Assembly: GCA_964444795.1 (NCBI GenBank) | Contig: CAYUIQ010000199.1 | Coordinates: 1-16,646 of the forward strand | From: JABMRP01 sp964444795 | GTDB taxonomy: Bacteria; Planctomycetota; Planctomycetia; Pirellulales; Thermoguttaceae | DNA: 16,646 bases | Direction: 5' to 3' | In this document: positions 1-8,442 of the stretch, piece after piece | How the letters are laid out: every line of letters begins with the position of its first letter | How positions within the stretch are numbered: position 1 is the first letter of the stretch | Program-made: the position numbers and the translations under genes | The notes under the pieces: model-generated | Told to the model about the DNA's origin: nothing | Databases searched by the model: none | Seen by the model: only the letters and a program-made list of their open reading frames with translations

Positions 1-19
1 GTGTCGTTGGTCCGAATCG

Positions 20-108
<89 letters not shown>

Positions 109-131
109 ATCAATTGCACGGTTACTGAATG

Positions 132-1448
132 CTACTTCTCCTTCGCGATCGTCTCCATCAGCTTCTTCAATTCAACCACCTTCTCCGGATATTTGTCGGC
201 CAGATTGTTCCGCTCGCCGATGTCGGCATCAAGGTCATAAAGTTCTTCGGCCGTCTTCCGTTCCCTGTCCTGGGCATAGCCGGGGACTTGGTGGGTGGCC
301 TTGAGATACTTCCAGCGGCCCTGACGCACGGCGTTGTTCGTATAGAGAAACGTTTCGCGAGCGCCCGTTTTGCTCTTTCCCAGCAACAGTTCCGTCTGGT
401 CGACTCCGTCGATCGTGCGATCGGTTGGCACCTCAAACCCTGCCAGGTTGGCAAACGTCGGCATGAAATCGATGGTCGCGAAGATGGCGTCGGACACCTT
501 GCCCTCGGGCACGTGTCCCGGCCAGCGGACGATACAGGGGGCCCGGTATCCGCCCTCGTAGCAGGAGCCCTTGCCGGCACGGAGCGGCCCGGCGTTGCCC
601 CAGAAGATCGAACCCTCGGGATGCCCTTTCTTGTTCTTGGTGTAGGCGGGCTGGTTCCAGGGGCCGTTGTCGGTAGTGTAGATCACCAGCGTGTTCTCAC
701 TCAAGCCCAACTCACCCAGCACATCCAGCAGCCGGCCGGTTTCGTGGTCGAATTCCTCGACCACGTCGCCGTACAGACTTCCCGCCGACTTGCCCCGGAA
801 GCGGGGTGAGGCGTCGATGATGGTATGCATCATGGTGTGGGCAACGTACAGGACAAACGGCTTGCCCTTCTCTCGCTTGTTCTTGAGGAAGTCGATGGCC
901 TTGTCCGTGTAGAGCCGGATCAGGCTACCCATGTCGCGCGTGCCGCCGGCCTGCTCATTATTCTCATGGAAACCGACGCCGCCGCCGTCGTTGGCGCCCA
1001 GTGTGCCGAAGTAATAGCCAAACCCCTGTGCATTGGGCATGCGCTCGATGATCGGTTTTCGATTGGAGACGTCCCACTTTCCGATGCAGGCTGTCTGGTA
1101 GCCGACTTCTCCGATCAGCTCGGCGAAGGTGACTTCGCTGGCCGGCATGCCCCAGCCCTTGCTGCGCAGGGGATAGCGGCCGGTCAGCAGTGCCGAGCGC
1201 GAAGGCCCGCAGACCGCCTGGGCGTAGAAGTTCGTGAACCGCGTCCCTTCCTTGGCCAACTGATCCATCCGGGGCGTCCGGTTCTTCTCGTTCCCATAGC
1301 AGCCAAGATCGGCGTAACCCTGGTCGTCGGTGAAGATAATCAGAATGTTCGGTCGCGGCGCATCACTCTCAGCCGCCCGGGCATCACTCCGCGCTTCGAT
1401 CAACGCCGCCGCCAGGCAGCAGATCAAGATGCATTGAGTTCTTCTCAT
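132..1448 (-). CDS. Secreted type I (formylglycine) sulfatase, arylsulfatase A-like
   Basis: A 438-residue enzyme predicted to hydrolyse sulfate esters, most likely on a sulfated polysaccharide outside the cytoplasm. Residues 1-26 form an export signal. Metal-binding Asp41-Asp42 lie in FTDDQG. The core sulfatase motif is Cys80-Gly-Pro-Ser-Arg followed by SALLTGR; in this family the Cys is converted to formylglycine by a separate maturase, not present in this window. Further family landmarks are HTMMH and TTDNGPW, with a C-terminal region ending about residue 438, normal for the shorter arylsulfatases. The ATG at 1448 has AGGAG at 1455-1459, six bases upstream. It is the last of three minus-strand genes encoding exported hydrolases, starting 55 bases after the SGNH/DUF4091 gene. 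The exact sulfated substrate cannot be read from sequence. Confidence 0.93.
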   Translation of the reverse strand: MRRTQCILICCLAAALIEARSDARAAESDAPRPNILIIFTDDQGYADLGCYGNEKNRTPRMDQLAKEGTRFTNFYAQAVCGPSRSALLTGRYPLRSKGWGMPASEVTFAELIGEVGYQTACIGKWDVSNRKPIIERMPNAQGFGYYFGTLGANDGGGVGFHENNEQAGGTRDMGSLIRLYTDKAIDFLKNKREKGKPFVLYVAHTMMHTIIDASPRFRGKSAGSLYGDVVEEFDHETGRLLDVLGELGLSENTLVIYTTDNGPWNQPAYTKNKKGHPEGSIFWGNAGPLRAGKGSCYEGGYRAPCIVRWPGHVPEGKVSDAIFATIDFMPTFANLAGFEVPTDRTIDGVDQTELLLGKSKTGARETFLYTNNAVRQGRWKYLKATHQVPGYAQDRERKTAEELYDLDADIGERNNLADKYPEKVVELKKLMETIAKEK

Positions 1449-1503
1449 CGCGTGCTCCTGTCCATTTCAGTTGAGATACTTATAAGTTACCCGCGGGGAA
1501 CGG

Positions 1504-4500
1504 TTACTGCAACTCGATCGTCAGCATGGGCGTCTGCTGCGGGCGCGAATACTCCGACGCCAGAACCTGCAATCGCGTGTATTGCCCGTCGTCGATCGAG
1601 CGATCGATGACCGGCGCGATCGCCACGCCGTAGTTGGGGACCTTTCCGGATATCCACTGACGCGCCAGGCCGGTTACGTCGAGGCGATACTCGATGGGCG
1701 GATCGACCGTATCCCGACCTCGATCGGGCGGCACGACAACATGATCGATCAGAGGGCCCGTATCGGTGGCCAGCGCGAAGCCGTCACCGCCCTTCCATTT
1801 GGCCCCGGTCGACGGCCGGCGCCAGGCGACGGTTGCTTCGTCCCAGGGCGTCTTCATCCCCAGTGCACACACCTTCGTGCTGCCCTTGCTGCTGGGATCC
1901 CAAACGTAGAAACTGACGGTGGCCTTCCGCACGGCGGCACCGGCCGGTAGCTTGACGCCCCCCAGGTCGAAACGTACGAGCAGAGCGCTGCACGCGTCAC
2001 GGCGAGCCAGTCGGTTGTCTCGCGGTACAGCACCGAAAGACTTCTCGGGCTGTTCGGGATCGATCAGTGCGTCGCGCACGACGGCGCGGCCCTGCAACGT
2101 GACGACGGTGGCCGGCGGGCTCGACGGTGTTTGTGCCGGCGCTGGTGTCGCGCCAGCATCAGCATGGCCCACGGCATAGGCGGGCGGCGCGTCGGCCGGG
2201 TTGCGTGGCGGCGTGCGCAGATCGACCAGTTGTCGTTGCGGCTTTGGGTGCAGGCTTGCGACGGCTTGGGCCACGCGAACGCGCAGCGACCAGGCGTCCT
2301 GGGGCAACAGATCGGCGTAGTGCGTGGTCCCGGCGTCTTCACCACCGGTAAAGCCGGTCCCCTGTTGCTGTCCGACGAGGTTCAGAACCCGCCGCACCGC
2401 CTGACCGGTGGCCCAGCGTGGCTCGCCCATCGCGCGGGACAGGAGCACCAGGTATTCGACGTCCTGCTGGCCGCGGCGGTAGGCCTTCAGGCGGATCGAT
2501 GGCACCGGCTCGTCGCGCCCGATCGCCTGTCCCGGATAAAACAGCGACAATGTGTCGGCCTGTTTCCACGAGTTGTCGCGGCCGATCGTCTGCCACGGCA
2601 CCACGCCGTCGCCGCCGCGCGTCCACGAATCGAGACACCAGCCGACCGGTTGCATGTTGCTCGCCTCGATGGCGTTGGTCGTGCCGTAGGGGACGACGAT
2701 ATGCCCGAACTTCTCTTTGCGTCGCATCACCAGCCGATGGTACTTGTCCAGCGCGCGGCCACCGACGACGTTGTAGTCGAGCACGTGGTCGAGCGCGTCG
2801 CGTTGCCACTGGGGCCGGGAGATGTCGCCCCGGTAGCAGAGTTTGATCTTTTCGGCCGCCCCAGTGGCGCCGCGAACGCCTTCGTGAAACGCCTCGGCAA
2901 AGTAGCGCAGCGCCCAATAGTCCTGGAAGTTGGCCGGCTCGTCGAGCAGCCAGGGCGAAGAGCCCCGCGACCAGCCGTTCTTCTTGAAGTTGTTCTTATT
3001 GTTCTGGTAGCATTGAAAGATCGTCTGGTTCCATCCCTTGTCGCGGAAGTGCTCGGCCATCTGCCGCGAAGCGTCGACGAACGTCTGCCGGTAGCTCGGC
3101 GGGAAGGCCCGATCCGCCCAGTAGTCGCCGTTGTAGTTGGCGTCCATCGTGCTCGGCCAATTCTCGTGCAAGGGGAGGTAGAAGCCCTCGATCGGCACGC
3201 CCCGGCGCGGCAGATCGGCGAACGCGGAACCGTCGAAGTACTGCGCGAAGCGGCGATCCCAAGCCGTCCAGTCGAACTTCTGCCCGTCCCACTGCGGTGC
3301 GCAGCCGTCCGACACATTGCCGCTCTGGTGATAGGGCAACCGGTTGAGCACTGTGCGGTGTCGATGAGCCAGACGGTAGTAGTCGCGCTCGTTCTCCGGC
3401 AGGTCGTAGGCATTCATCTCGGGCAGGAAGCTCAGAAAGTCGGGCAGATGGAAGTCCCAGACCCAGAGCGAGGTGTCGATCCGGAGCGAGGCGTCCGCGG
3501 TGCGCAACGTCAGTTTGGCTCGGTGCGGCCCGATCGCGGCGTCGTGCGGTACGTGGATCTCGCACAACAGGCTGCCGTGCGTCTGCCCGGCGATGGCTGC
3601 TCCGGTGTCGGGCAGATCGAACGGCCGCGCAAGCGGCACGATCGGATCCGGCAAGGGCCCCCGCTTCGACATCACGTAGCCGTAGCGGGCGAACCGTACC
3701 TTGGCCTTTGCCCGCTCGTCGTCAAATACCAGCGCCGACCGCACGCCGCGCACCGTTCCGCCGAAATCGATCTGAAAGGCGACCGTCTCTCCCTTGGCCG
3801 CGGCCAGGCGGATTTGCGGCTTCTCGGCACTGAAGAGATGATTGGCCGTGCGGTAGCCCGCCGCTTGCTTCGGAGTCATCTCGCCCGTTCTCGGATCGAC
3901 CTTGTCCAGCGCATCAATGATGGCCACTTCGGCTCCGCCAAGCTTTGGCAGGGAGCCGCCGGCAGTGAACGGGGCAGGGGGGCGGCCGGGCAATGGTTTC
4001 GGCCGGCGCGAAGAGATGGCCAGCGGCACACTCACGCCCTGCGAGACGTTGCCTGCCGCATCGACCGCCGCAATCGTCACCGGCATCCCGGCTCGCCATG
4101 CGGCGGGCATGTCGGTCAGTCGCATCGAGATGGTTTCGCCCGGGGAGCCTGCCGGCGGGATCTGGTAGCGCGGCACCGGCTTGTTGCCGACGGTAACGAG
4201 GAAGCCGATCGTTCCGGCCGGCCCCGCGTCGGCCGGCGTCGTCCACGATAAGTCGGCGTTGCCGGCGGGCAAATCGCCGGTGCCGATCGCCAGGGCGGTT
4301 GGTGCCGCCGGCGGCTGCGTGTCTTCCGCACCGAGCAAAACGGTCAGGTACGGGGCGGTCGCCTCACCCGACTCGCGACTGTGGAAGAACCGGTTGGGCA
4401 TGTGCCGCGGGGTGAACTGTTCGCCGCGGCGGGTCCATTCCGACCCGACGTCGTCGAATACGAGCAGCCCGTGGCTGATCCCCGCCACACGCGCCGCAAC

Positions 4501-5862
4501 GACCTGCGGATCGACCGGTACGTGCTGCCAGCCCCGGCCGTTGGGTGATGTGGCATCGGCCATCCGCCAGATCGTCCCTCCCTGGCCGAGCATGACTGAA
4601 ACCAGATCGCTGCCGGGAAATGCCCAGGCAACGTCGGGATGCCGCCGGTGGTTGAAGGTGGAACTTCCCGCCTGGGGAGCATAGCGAGGCGAAGTCCCTT
4701 CGAGCCAGGGCGAGCCGAAACTGCCGACCGTGACCCGGCGAACGATCTCGCTGCCTTGTGGGTGCATGTGCAACGTGGCCCCGTTGATTACCCGACCGCG
4801 CAGTGGCGCCGGATCGAAATCCAACAACGACATCTCTTGGATCGACTTGACCTTGAGTTTGGCGGCCCCGCCGAGATTGCAGTCGGCCTCGTCGCCCACC
4901 GCCGAGAACCAAGTATCGCGGACGATCGGCACACGGATCGGTTCGCCGACGGGCGCGGCCGGTCGTGGACTTGAAGCGTCGGCGGGGCGCGGGGCGGGCG
5001 GAAGCGCCACGCCATCGAGCACGGCCCGTTTCACTTCGCCGATTTTGCGTACGGAGAGCCAGCCGCGCAGAAGGTATCCGCTGTTTCTCAGGTTCTCGGG
5101 CGTGGGGGCGCTGCTGGGAGTCGCCCCACCGGCGGACGCCGTCGGGTGGACATTGTTGTGTCCCAGGAGCGTGCCGTTGAAATCCCCCCGGCGGCGGTGA
5201 AGAATCTCTTTCTCGTAGTCGATCAGAGGCAGCCCACGGGCCTTGGCGATTTCTCGCAGGGCCGCGTTGTACGATTCGGCCAGTTCGCGCCGCCCGTAGT
5301 GCGGAGGGATCGTCGAGAGGATGCAGATCGAGTCGTGGCCGAGAACGAGGTCAATCGCTTTCCGCATATCCGCCTGGTAGGCAGCCAGCGGTCTGCCGGC
5401 CGAAGCGTCGTTGGTACCGAGCATCAGGACAACAATCTGGGGCCGGTAGTTCTCGAGCATGGCTGAGAGCGAGGGCATGTTTCGCTTGCCGCCGGCGAGC
5501 ATTTCGTCGGCGCGAATGCCGCTGCACGCGGTGTGCGACCGTCCGCCAGCGGGATGATCGAACCGGGCCAGCCACCAGCCATCGTTGTTGTCGTCGGCGC
5601 CGCAGTGCATCCACCGGAGAACCGACTTGTCGGCCTCGGTCTGCCCCTGGCCGGACCGGGCCCATTGACCGTAGGGGTTCGAGTAGGTGATCGAATCGCC
5701 CACGTGGAGCACCACGCCGGGGCGACCTCGAAAGCCCGCGGCCACCTTCTTCATCGCGGCGACGTAGTCCCACGATTCCCGCAGGGGCGCTTCCTGGGCA
5801 CCAGTAGCGGCGGCGCCGGCGGCGACCAGCAGAATGGATATCCACAAACGTGACGCGTGCAT
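1504..5862 (-). CDS. Secreted multidomain SGNH hydrolase / DUF4091 glycoside-hydrolase-like / DNRLRE protein
   Basis: A 1452-residue exported protein. Residues 1-22 are a signal peptide (ATGAQ before the mature end). Residues about 46-275 are an SGNH/GDSL hydrolase: GDS with Ser57, GTND at 149-152 and His239 in NNVHPT. That domain likely removes acyl groups from sugars. About 305-510 resembles a DNRLRE-type beta-sandwich; about 515-615 looks like a fibronectin-III-like linker. About 650-1200 matches the DUF4091/GH123-related type, with an Asp974-Glu975 pair in WLLDEP and the late RLKAYRRGQQDVEYL signature. About 1255-1452 is a second DNRLRE-type domain. The ATG at 5862 has GGGAGG (5868-5873) five bases upstream. 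It lies between an esterase-like gene and a sulfatase, which fits polysaccharide breakdown. The usual catalytic Asp of the SGNH triad is Asn236. Module limits are by eye. Confidence 0.88.
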   Translation of the reverse strand: MHASRLWISILLVAAGAAATGAQEAPLRESWDYVAAMKKVAAGFRGRPGVVLHVGDSITYSNPYGQWARSGQGQTEADKSVLRWMHCGADDNNDGWWLARFDHPAGGRSHTACSGIRADEMLAGGKRNMPSLSAMLENYRPQIVVLMLGTNDASAGRPLAAYQADMRKAIDLVLGHDSICILSTIPPHYGRRELAESYNAALREIAKARGLPLIDYEKEILHRRRGDFNGTLLGHNNVHPTASAGGATPSSAPTPENLRNSGYLLRGWLSVRKIGEVKRAVLDGVALPPAPRPADASSPRPAAPVGEPIRVPIVRDTWFSAVGDEADCNLGGAAKLKVKSIQEMSLLDFDPAPLRGRVINGATLHMHPQGSEIVRRVTVGSFGSPWLEGTSPRYAPQAGSSTFNHRRHPDVAWAFPGSDLVSVMLGQGGTIWRMADATSPNGRGWQHVPVDPQVVAARVAGISHGLLVFDDVGSEWTRRGEQFTPRHMPNRFFHSRESGEATAPYLTVLLGAEDTQPPAAPTALAIGTGDLPAGNADLSWTTPADAGPAGTIGFLVTVGNKPVPRYQIPPAGSPGETISMRLTDMPAAWRAGMPVTIAAVDAAGNVSQGVSVPLAISSRRPKPLPGRPPAPFTAGGSLPKLGGAEVAIIDALDKVDPRTGEMTPKQAAGYRTANHLFSAEKPQIRLAAAKGETVAFQIDFGGTVRGVRSALVFDDERAKAKVRFARYGYVMSKRGPLPDPIVPLARPFDLPDTGAAIAGQTHGSLLCEIHVPHDAAIGPHRAKLTLRTADASLRIDTSLWVWDFHLPDFLSFLPEMNAYDLPENERDYYRLAHRHRTVLNRLPYHQSGNVSDGCAPQWDGQKFDWTAWDRRFAQYFDGSAFADLPRRGVPIEGFYLPLHENWPSTMDANYNGDYWADRAFPPSYRQTFVDASRQMAEHFRDKGWNQTIFQCYQNNKNNFKKNGWSRGSSPWLLDEPANFQDYWALRYFAEAFHEGVRGATGAAEKIKLCYRGDISRPQWQRDALDHVLDYNVVGGRALDKYHRLVMRRKEKFGHIVVPYGTTNAIEASNMQPVGWCLDSWTRGGDGVVPWQTIGRDNSWKQADTLSLFYPGQAIGRDEPVPSIRLKAYRRGQQDVEYLVLLSRAMGEPRWATGQAVRRVLNLVGQQQGTGFTGGEDAGTTHYADLLPQDAWSLRVRVAQAVASLHPKPQRQLVDLRTPPRNPADAPPAYAVGHADAGATPAPAQTPSSPPATVVTLQGRAVVRDALIDPEQPEKSFGAVPRDNRLARRDACSALLVRFDLGGVKLPAGAAVRKATVSFYVWDPSSKGSTKVCALGMKTPWDEATVAWRRPSTGAKWKGGDGFALATDTGPLIDHVVVPPDRGRDTVDPPIEYRLDVTGLARQWISGKVPNYGVAIAPVIDRSIDDGQYTRLQVLASEYSRPQQTPMLTIELQ

Positions 5863-5928
5863 TACAGCCTCCCATGCTTTGCGTTTGAAGGGCCGGCGCC
5901 CGCGGCTGGGCGTTAAACGAACCGCGTT

Positions 5929-6807
5929 CTAAGACTCGGGCGGCACGGCCTCGCGTTTTGTCTTCGCCGACCTTGCGTGGGCGTCGAAGAAGGCGAAGAT
6001 CTCGGGGAAGTGCTCAAAAGCAACACGGATGTGACCGCCGCCTTCGACCTCGATGTACTGATGTTGGATGCCGAGTTCTTTCATCTTCTCGACCCAGCGC
6101 CGCGTGCCGTGGACGAGTCGGTCCTTGTCCCCTTGCACGACAATTGCCGGGATGTGCTTGGCAATCCGCAGTCGTTCGGGGTCGCGAGGAACGGCCGGTG
6201 CGATGGGAGCAATGGCCGCCCAAATGTCGGGATACTCGATGGCCAAGTGCAAGCTTCCTCCGCCACCCATCGAATGGCCCAGGAGATAGATGCGGTTCTC
6301 GTCGACGTTGAATTCGTCCCGAACCAGTCCGAGCACGTTCATCACGTCTTTCTCGCTCAATTCGCCCAGATTCTCCGGATCCGAACCTCGGCCGCCGCCC
6401 TTTCCTCGCGACCCGTACCAACCGCTTGAGTTGTATCCCATGGGCGCTACGACGATATATCCGTGTTTCTCGGCGTGCGGGATGAACCGCGGATAGCGGA
6501 TGATCTGCCACGGATTGCTCCACAGGCCGTGCAGCGCGACAATCAACGGCGAGGCTTTCGATTTGTCGTAGCTTGTGGGCACGTACAAGGTGTACNNNNN
6601 NNNNNGCTCGGACTGGTTCGGGACGAATTCAACGTCGACGAGAACCGCATCCATCTCCTTGTCGGCCTCTTTGAAATGGTACGTGCGTCCCTGAACCTTG
6701 CCCTTGGCTTCCTGGGCGAGCAGCGAGGCCGGCGTCAGAAAGACAGCCAGAGTGCAATTCACAAAGACGAACATGGCAACCAGTGGAGATAGCTTCAAAC
6801 GACACAT
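5929..6807 (-). CDS. Secreted alpha/beta hydrolase (esterase / prolyl-oligopeptidase-like), interrupted by an assembly gap
   Basis: About 292 residues as given, including four unknown ones. Residues 1-32 are an export signal ending LLAQ. The hydrolase fold is clear: ALHGLW (oxyanion region), nucleophile elbow GHSMGG with Ser179, the acid in GDKDR (227-229) and His259 in GGGHIR. This type resembles secreted feruloyl/acetyl esterases and PHB-depolymerase-like enzymes; the substrate is not determined. Residues 53-71 are suspect: they translate a 54-base inverted copy of codons from this same gene plus 10 Ns. Without them KEADKEM would run almost directly into YTLYVPTSYDKS, the expected family sequence. 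The frame happens to be kept across the gap. The ATG at 6807 has GGAG at 6818-6821. It is the first gene of the minus-strand exported-hydrolase group. Confidence 0.85.
   Translation of the reverse strand: MCRLKLSPLVAMFVFVNCTLAVFLTPASLLAQEAKGKVQGRTYHFKEADKEMDAVLVDVEFVPNQSEXXXXYTLYVPTSYDKSKASPLIVALHGLWSNPWQIIRYPRFIPHAEKHGYIVVAPMGYNSSGWYGSRGKGGGRGSDPENLGELSEKDVMNVLGLVRDEFNVDENRIYLLGHSMGGGGSLHLAIEYPDIWAAIAPIAPAVPRDPERLRIAKHIPAIVVQGDKDRLVHGTRRWVEKMKELGIQHQYIEVEGGGHIRVAFEHFPEIFAFFDAHARSAKTKREAVPPES
6281..6334 (-). repeat. Source copy of the 54-base inverted duplication inside the hydrolase gene
   Basis: This segment encodes the stretch just before the nucleophile elbow (LVRDEFNVDENRIYLL) of the minus-strand hydrolase. 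Its reverse complement recurs at 6606-6659 with 53 of 54 bases identical. This copy sits in normal, family-consistent coding sequence, so it is taken as the original. Confidence 0.9.
6596..6605. other. Assembly gap of 10 unknown bases
   Basis: Ten consecutive Ns. They separate good hydrolase coding sequence (ending at YTLYVP, Tyr codon 6592-6594) from an inverted copy of another part of the same gene. Ten Ns is more likely a scaffolding placeholder than a measured length. Confidence 0.99.
6606..6659 (+). repeat. Misplaced inverted copy of 6281-6334 next to the gap
   Basis: Directly abuts the N gap and is the reverse complement of 6281-6334 with one mismatch (6652). The last seven bases (ATCTCCT, 6653-6659) are shared with the true gene sequence at this place (AAG GAG ATG on the minus strand), so the junction has microhomology. 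This is the pattern of a fold-back chimera or a wrong contig end rather than of a functional repeat. Confidence 0.85.
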
Positions 6808-7288
6808 GGCGAACGGTCTCCGGAAAGAATTGTGAGAATGACACCTGCGTCGCGATCATCGCGACCACAGTCCTGTACGCCGCGGCATCCCGACGCGGCA
6901 CGGCCCGTCGAGCCTAATCACGCAGCCGACCGATAACAGCCTCACATATCACGGTTCATATTGCAACCACCACGGGCTTCTCGGGCGGAAATGGTCCTTG
7001 AACCTCGGCAAACGGCGGCTCATCAGCGTGGGCTACGTACACGGAGTCTGCTGGGGTTGAGTATGGGCGAACCGGCCGGCAGCGTCACGCACTGCCACAT
7101 CGATCAGATCGAGAGGGCGGATTGCCTGGATTGGAGGAAAACTTGACATGGGGCCTCGATCGCAGTAGCATCCAGGGCATCGTCGGTGAGGTGAGCTGCC
7201 GGCAACAGACCTTGGGCAGAGATCGGCTTCCGTTCATTCTGACAGTGGGCCTCTTTACACAACCACGTTTACCGCCAGGAGATGATTC
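6808..7288. other. 481-base intergenic region between divergent genes
   Basis: No convincing gene is seen. A 61-codon reading frame from a TTG at 6961 lacks a ribosome site and family features. The region must hold the promoter of the minus-strand hydrolase locus and of the plus-strand gene at 7289. Only the latter is clearly visible, at 7143-7171. Confidence 0.7.
7143..7171 (+). promoter_or_regulatory. Sigma-70-type promoter for the gene at 7289
   Basis: TTGACA (7143-7148, perfect -35), a 17-base spacer, then TAGCAT (7166-7171, four of six -10 matches). Transcription would begin near 7178, giving a leader of about 110 bases before the ATG at 7289. Planctomycete housekeeping promoters often deviate from this consensus, so the close match is notable but not proof. 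Confidence 0.5.
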
Positions 7289-7900
7289 ATGTTACAGCAA
7301 CGATTCAAGCTGTTGTTGATTGGGCTCGTGAGTCTGCTGCTTTTGGGATTCGGGATGCGGGCTGAGGCGGATTATGGCGTGGAATCAAAACGCCCGCTAT
7401 CGGATCCCAATCAGGCCAGCATCGACGATCGTGTCGTGGGTACGTGGCAAGCGGTGATCCGAGAGAAGCAGTACTATCTTCACGCGGGAACGGGCAATAT
7501 CGTGGGACAGTCCAACTGGATGGAACTGGTTCTGGTCAACCCGGGCGATAAGCCCACCTTCTATTTGCACCACAAAGTCGGATTTCCCTGCAAGGTTGGC
7601 GACATGGACTTCTTCACGGTTGCCAACGTGTCCGTGCTCATCGCCCAGTTGCGCGGCTCCAAGACGGAGGAACTCATCTCTTCGGTCGAAAGATACGACA
7701 TCCTCAGGTACGAGGTGACCGGGGATACTCTCGACGTTTGGCCCGCCGATCAGAAAGCCGTGCGAGCCGCCATCGAAGCCGGTGAAATCAAAGGAACCGA
7801 CGCAACCATCGACGACACCCCGGAAAACCTGGCCCGTTTTCTCGAAGCGTCGGCCGCCAAGCTATTCCTCCGGAAGATCCATTACACGCGGGTGAAGTAA
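7289..7900 (+). CDS. Small exported protein of unknown function
   Basis: A 203-residue protein that I do not recognise. Residues 1-27 are a clear signal peptide (LLLIGLVSLLLLGFGMRAEA). The mature part begins with a polar stretch, then VVGTWQAV and YYLHAGTG, suggesting a beta-rich, lipocalin-like start. It continues with an aromatic centre (TFYLHHKVGF, MDFFTVANVSV), then RYEVTGDTLDVWPAD and a C-terminal helix-rich tail with DTPENLARFLEAS. The VGTW and GDTL elements recall secreted proteins annotated as hypothetical in planctomycetes, but no catalytic motif is visible. The ATG at 7289 has AGGAG at about 7276-7281. It is followed after only 17 bases by the next gene, probably in one transcript driven from 7143-7171. 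Codons are less GC-rich than in the flanking hydrolase and lipid genes. Confidence 0.8.
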   Translation: MLQQRFKLLLIGLVSLLLLGFGMRAEADYGVESKRPLSDPNQASIDDRVVGTWQAVIREKQYYLHAGTGNIVGQSNWMELVLVNPGDKPTFYLHHKVGFPCKVGDMDFFTVANVSVLIAQLRGSKTEELISSVERYDILRYEVTGDTLDVWPADQKAVRAAIEAGEIKGTDATIDDTPENLARFLEASAAKLFLRKIHYTRVK

Positions 7901-7917
7901 CGCGGAGGGGGCAAGTG

Positions 7918-8385
7918 ATGAATGAGTATCCATTCACTCTGATCCTATCGGGCGTTTCCGAGATTACCTCTAAGCTGGCCGACGCGTTGGATGAGGCGAC
8001 TGGTGGCGATATCGAATTGAATATGCGCGATGGCGTCGCCTTCGCTGCACGACGCGGTGACTTCGCGTTGGCTGTTGATGACGACATCGGTTTTCAGAAT
8101 CGGTGGGCTATCGAAAAGACTGGCGACAAGTTCGTGTTTCAATTCGCGTGCGTGTCACCAATGGAGGGCTTTGAAAAGGGTGACGGATCCATCTACAGTT
8201 ACAGGTCCGGCGACGATCCCGAGACGGGCGACTGGCCCTCCGTCGAATTTGGGAACTTGCCAAGACATTGCTTGCTCACCAAAGAGCAGGTCGGACCGCT
8301 GCTGGTGCAACGGTGTCGGGCCGAGAACCCTGGTGAGACAGCCGGTGTCGTGTATGGATCAGACAGCGGGGAGCACGTTTGCTGA
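7918..8385 (+). CDS. Cytoplasmic protein of unknown function, possible two-part chimera
   Basis: A 155-residue protein from the ATG at 7918; GGAGGGGG ends seven bases before it, so it is preferred over the GTG at 7915. No signal peptide or membrane segment. Residues 1-45 (FTLILSGVSEIT, then LADALDEATGGDIELNMRDGVAF) closely resemble the start of a widespread family of small, roughly 75-100-residue uncharacterised proteins. After residue 45 the sequence departs from what I remember of that family. It continues with an aromatic and acidic region, then DWPSVEFGNLPRHCLLTKEQVGPLL, loosely like the end of Imm1-type immunity proteins. That comparison is weak. It is tightly spaced behind the exported protein gene. 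No partner toxin is seen. Confidence 0.7.
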   Translation: MNEYPFTLILSGVSEITSKLADALDEATGGDIELNMRDGVAFAARRGDFALAVDDDIGFQNRWAIEKTGDKFVFQFACVSPMEGFEKGDGSIYSYRSGDDPETGDWPSVEFGNLPRHCLLTKEQVGPLLVQRCRAENPGETAGVVYGSDSGEHVC

Positions 8386-8442
8386 CAGAAGAAAATAGGG
8401 AGAAATAGGCGGGTTGACAAAGGAGGAGGAAGGGCCACTACC

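Noticed and set aside
1478..1487. Small palindrome ACTTATAAGT between the SGNH and sulfatase genes
   Set aside because: Too short and AT-rich to claim as an operator or terminator.
2131..4251. Very long open frame on the plus strand opposite the SGNH/DUF4091 gene
   Set aside because: It is antisense to a gene with clear domains. Long open antisense frames are expected in GC-rich codons, and the translation has no family features.
6281..6659. Invertible DNA switch made by the 54-base inverted repeats
   Set aside because: Both arms lie inside one gene, one arm abuts an N gap, and no recombinase is present; an assembly or amplification artefact is far simpler.
6961..7146. 61-codon frame in the 6808-7288 intergenic region
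   Set aside because: TTG start, no ribosome site and no protein-like features; it also overlaps the promoter at 7143-7171.
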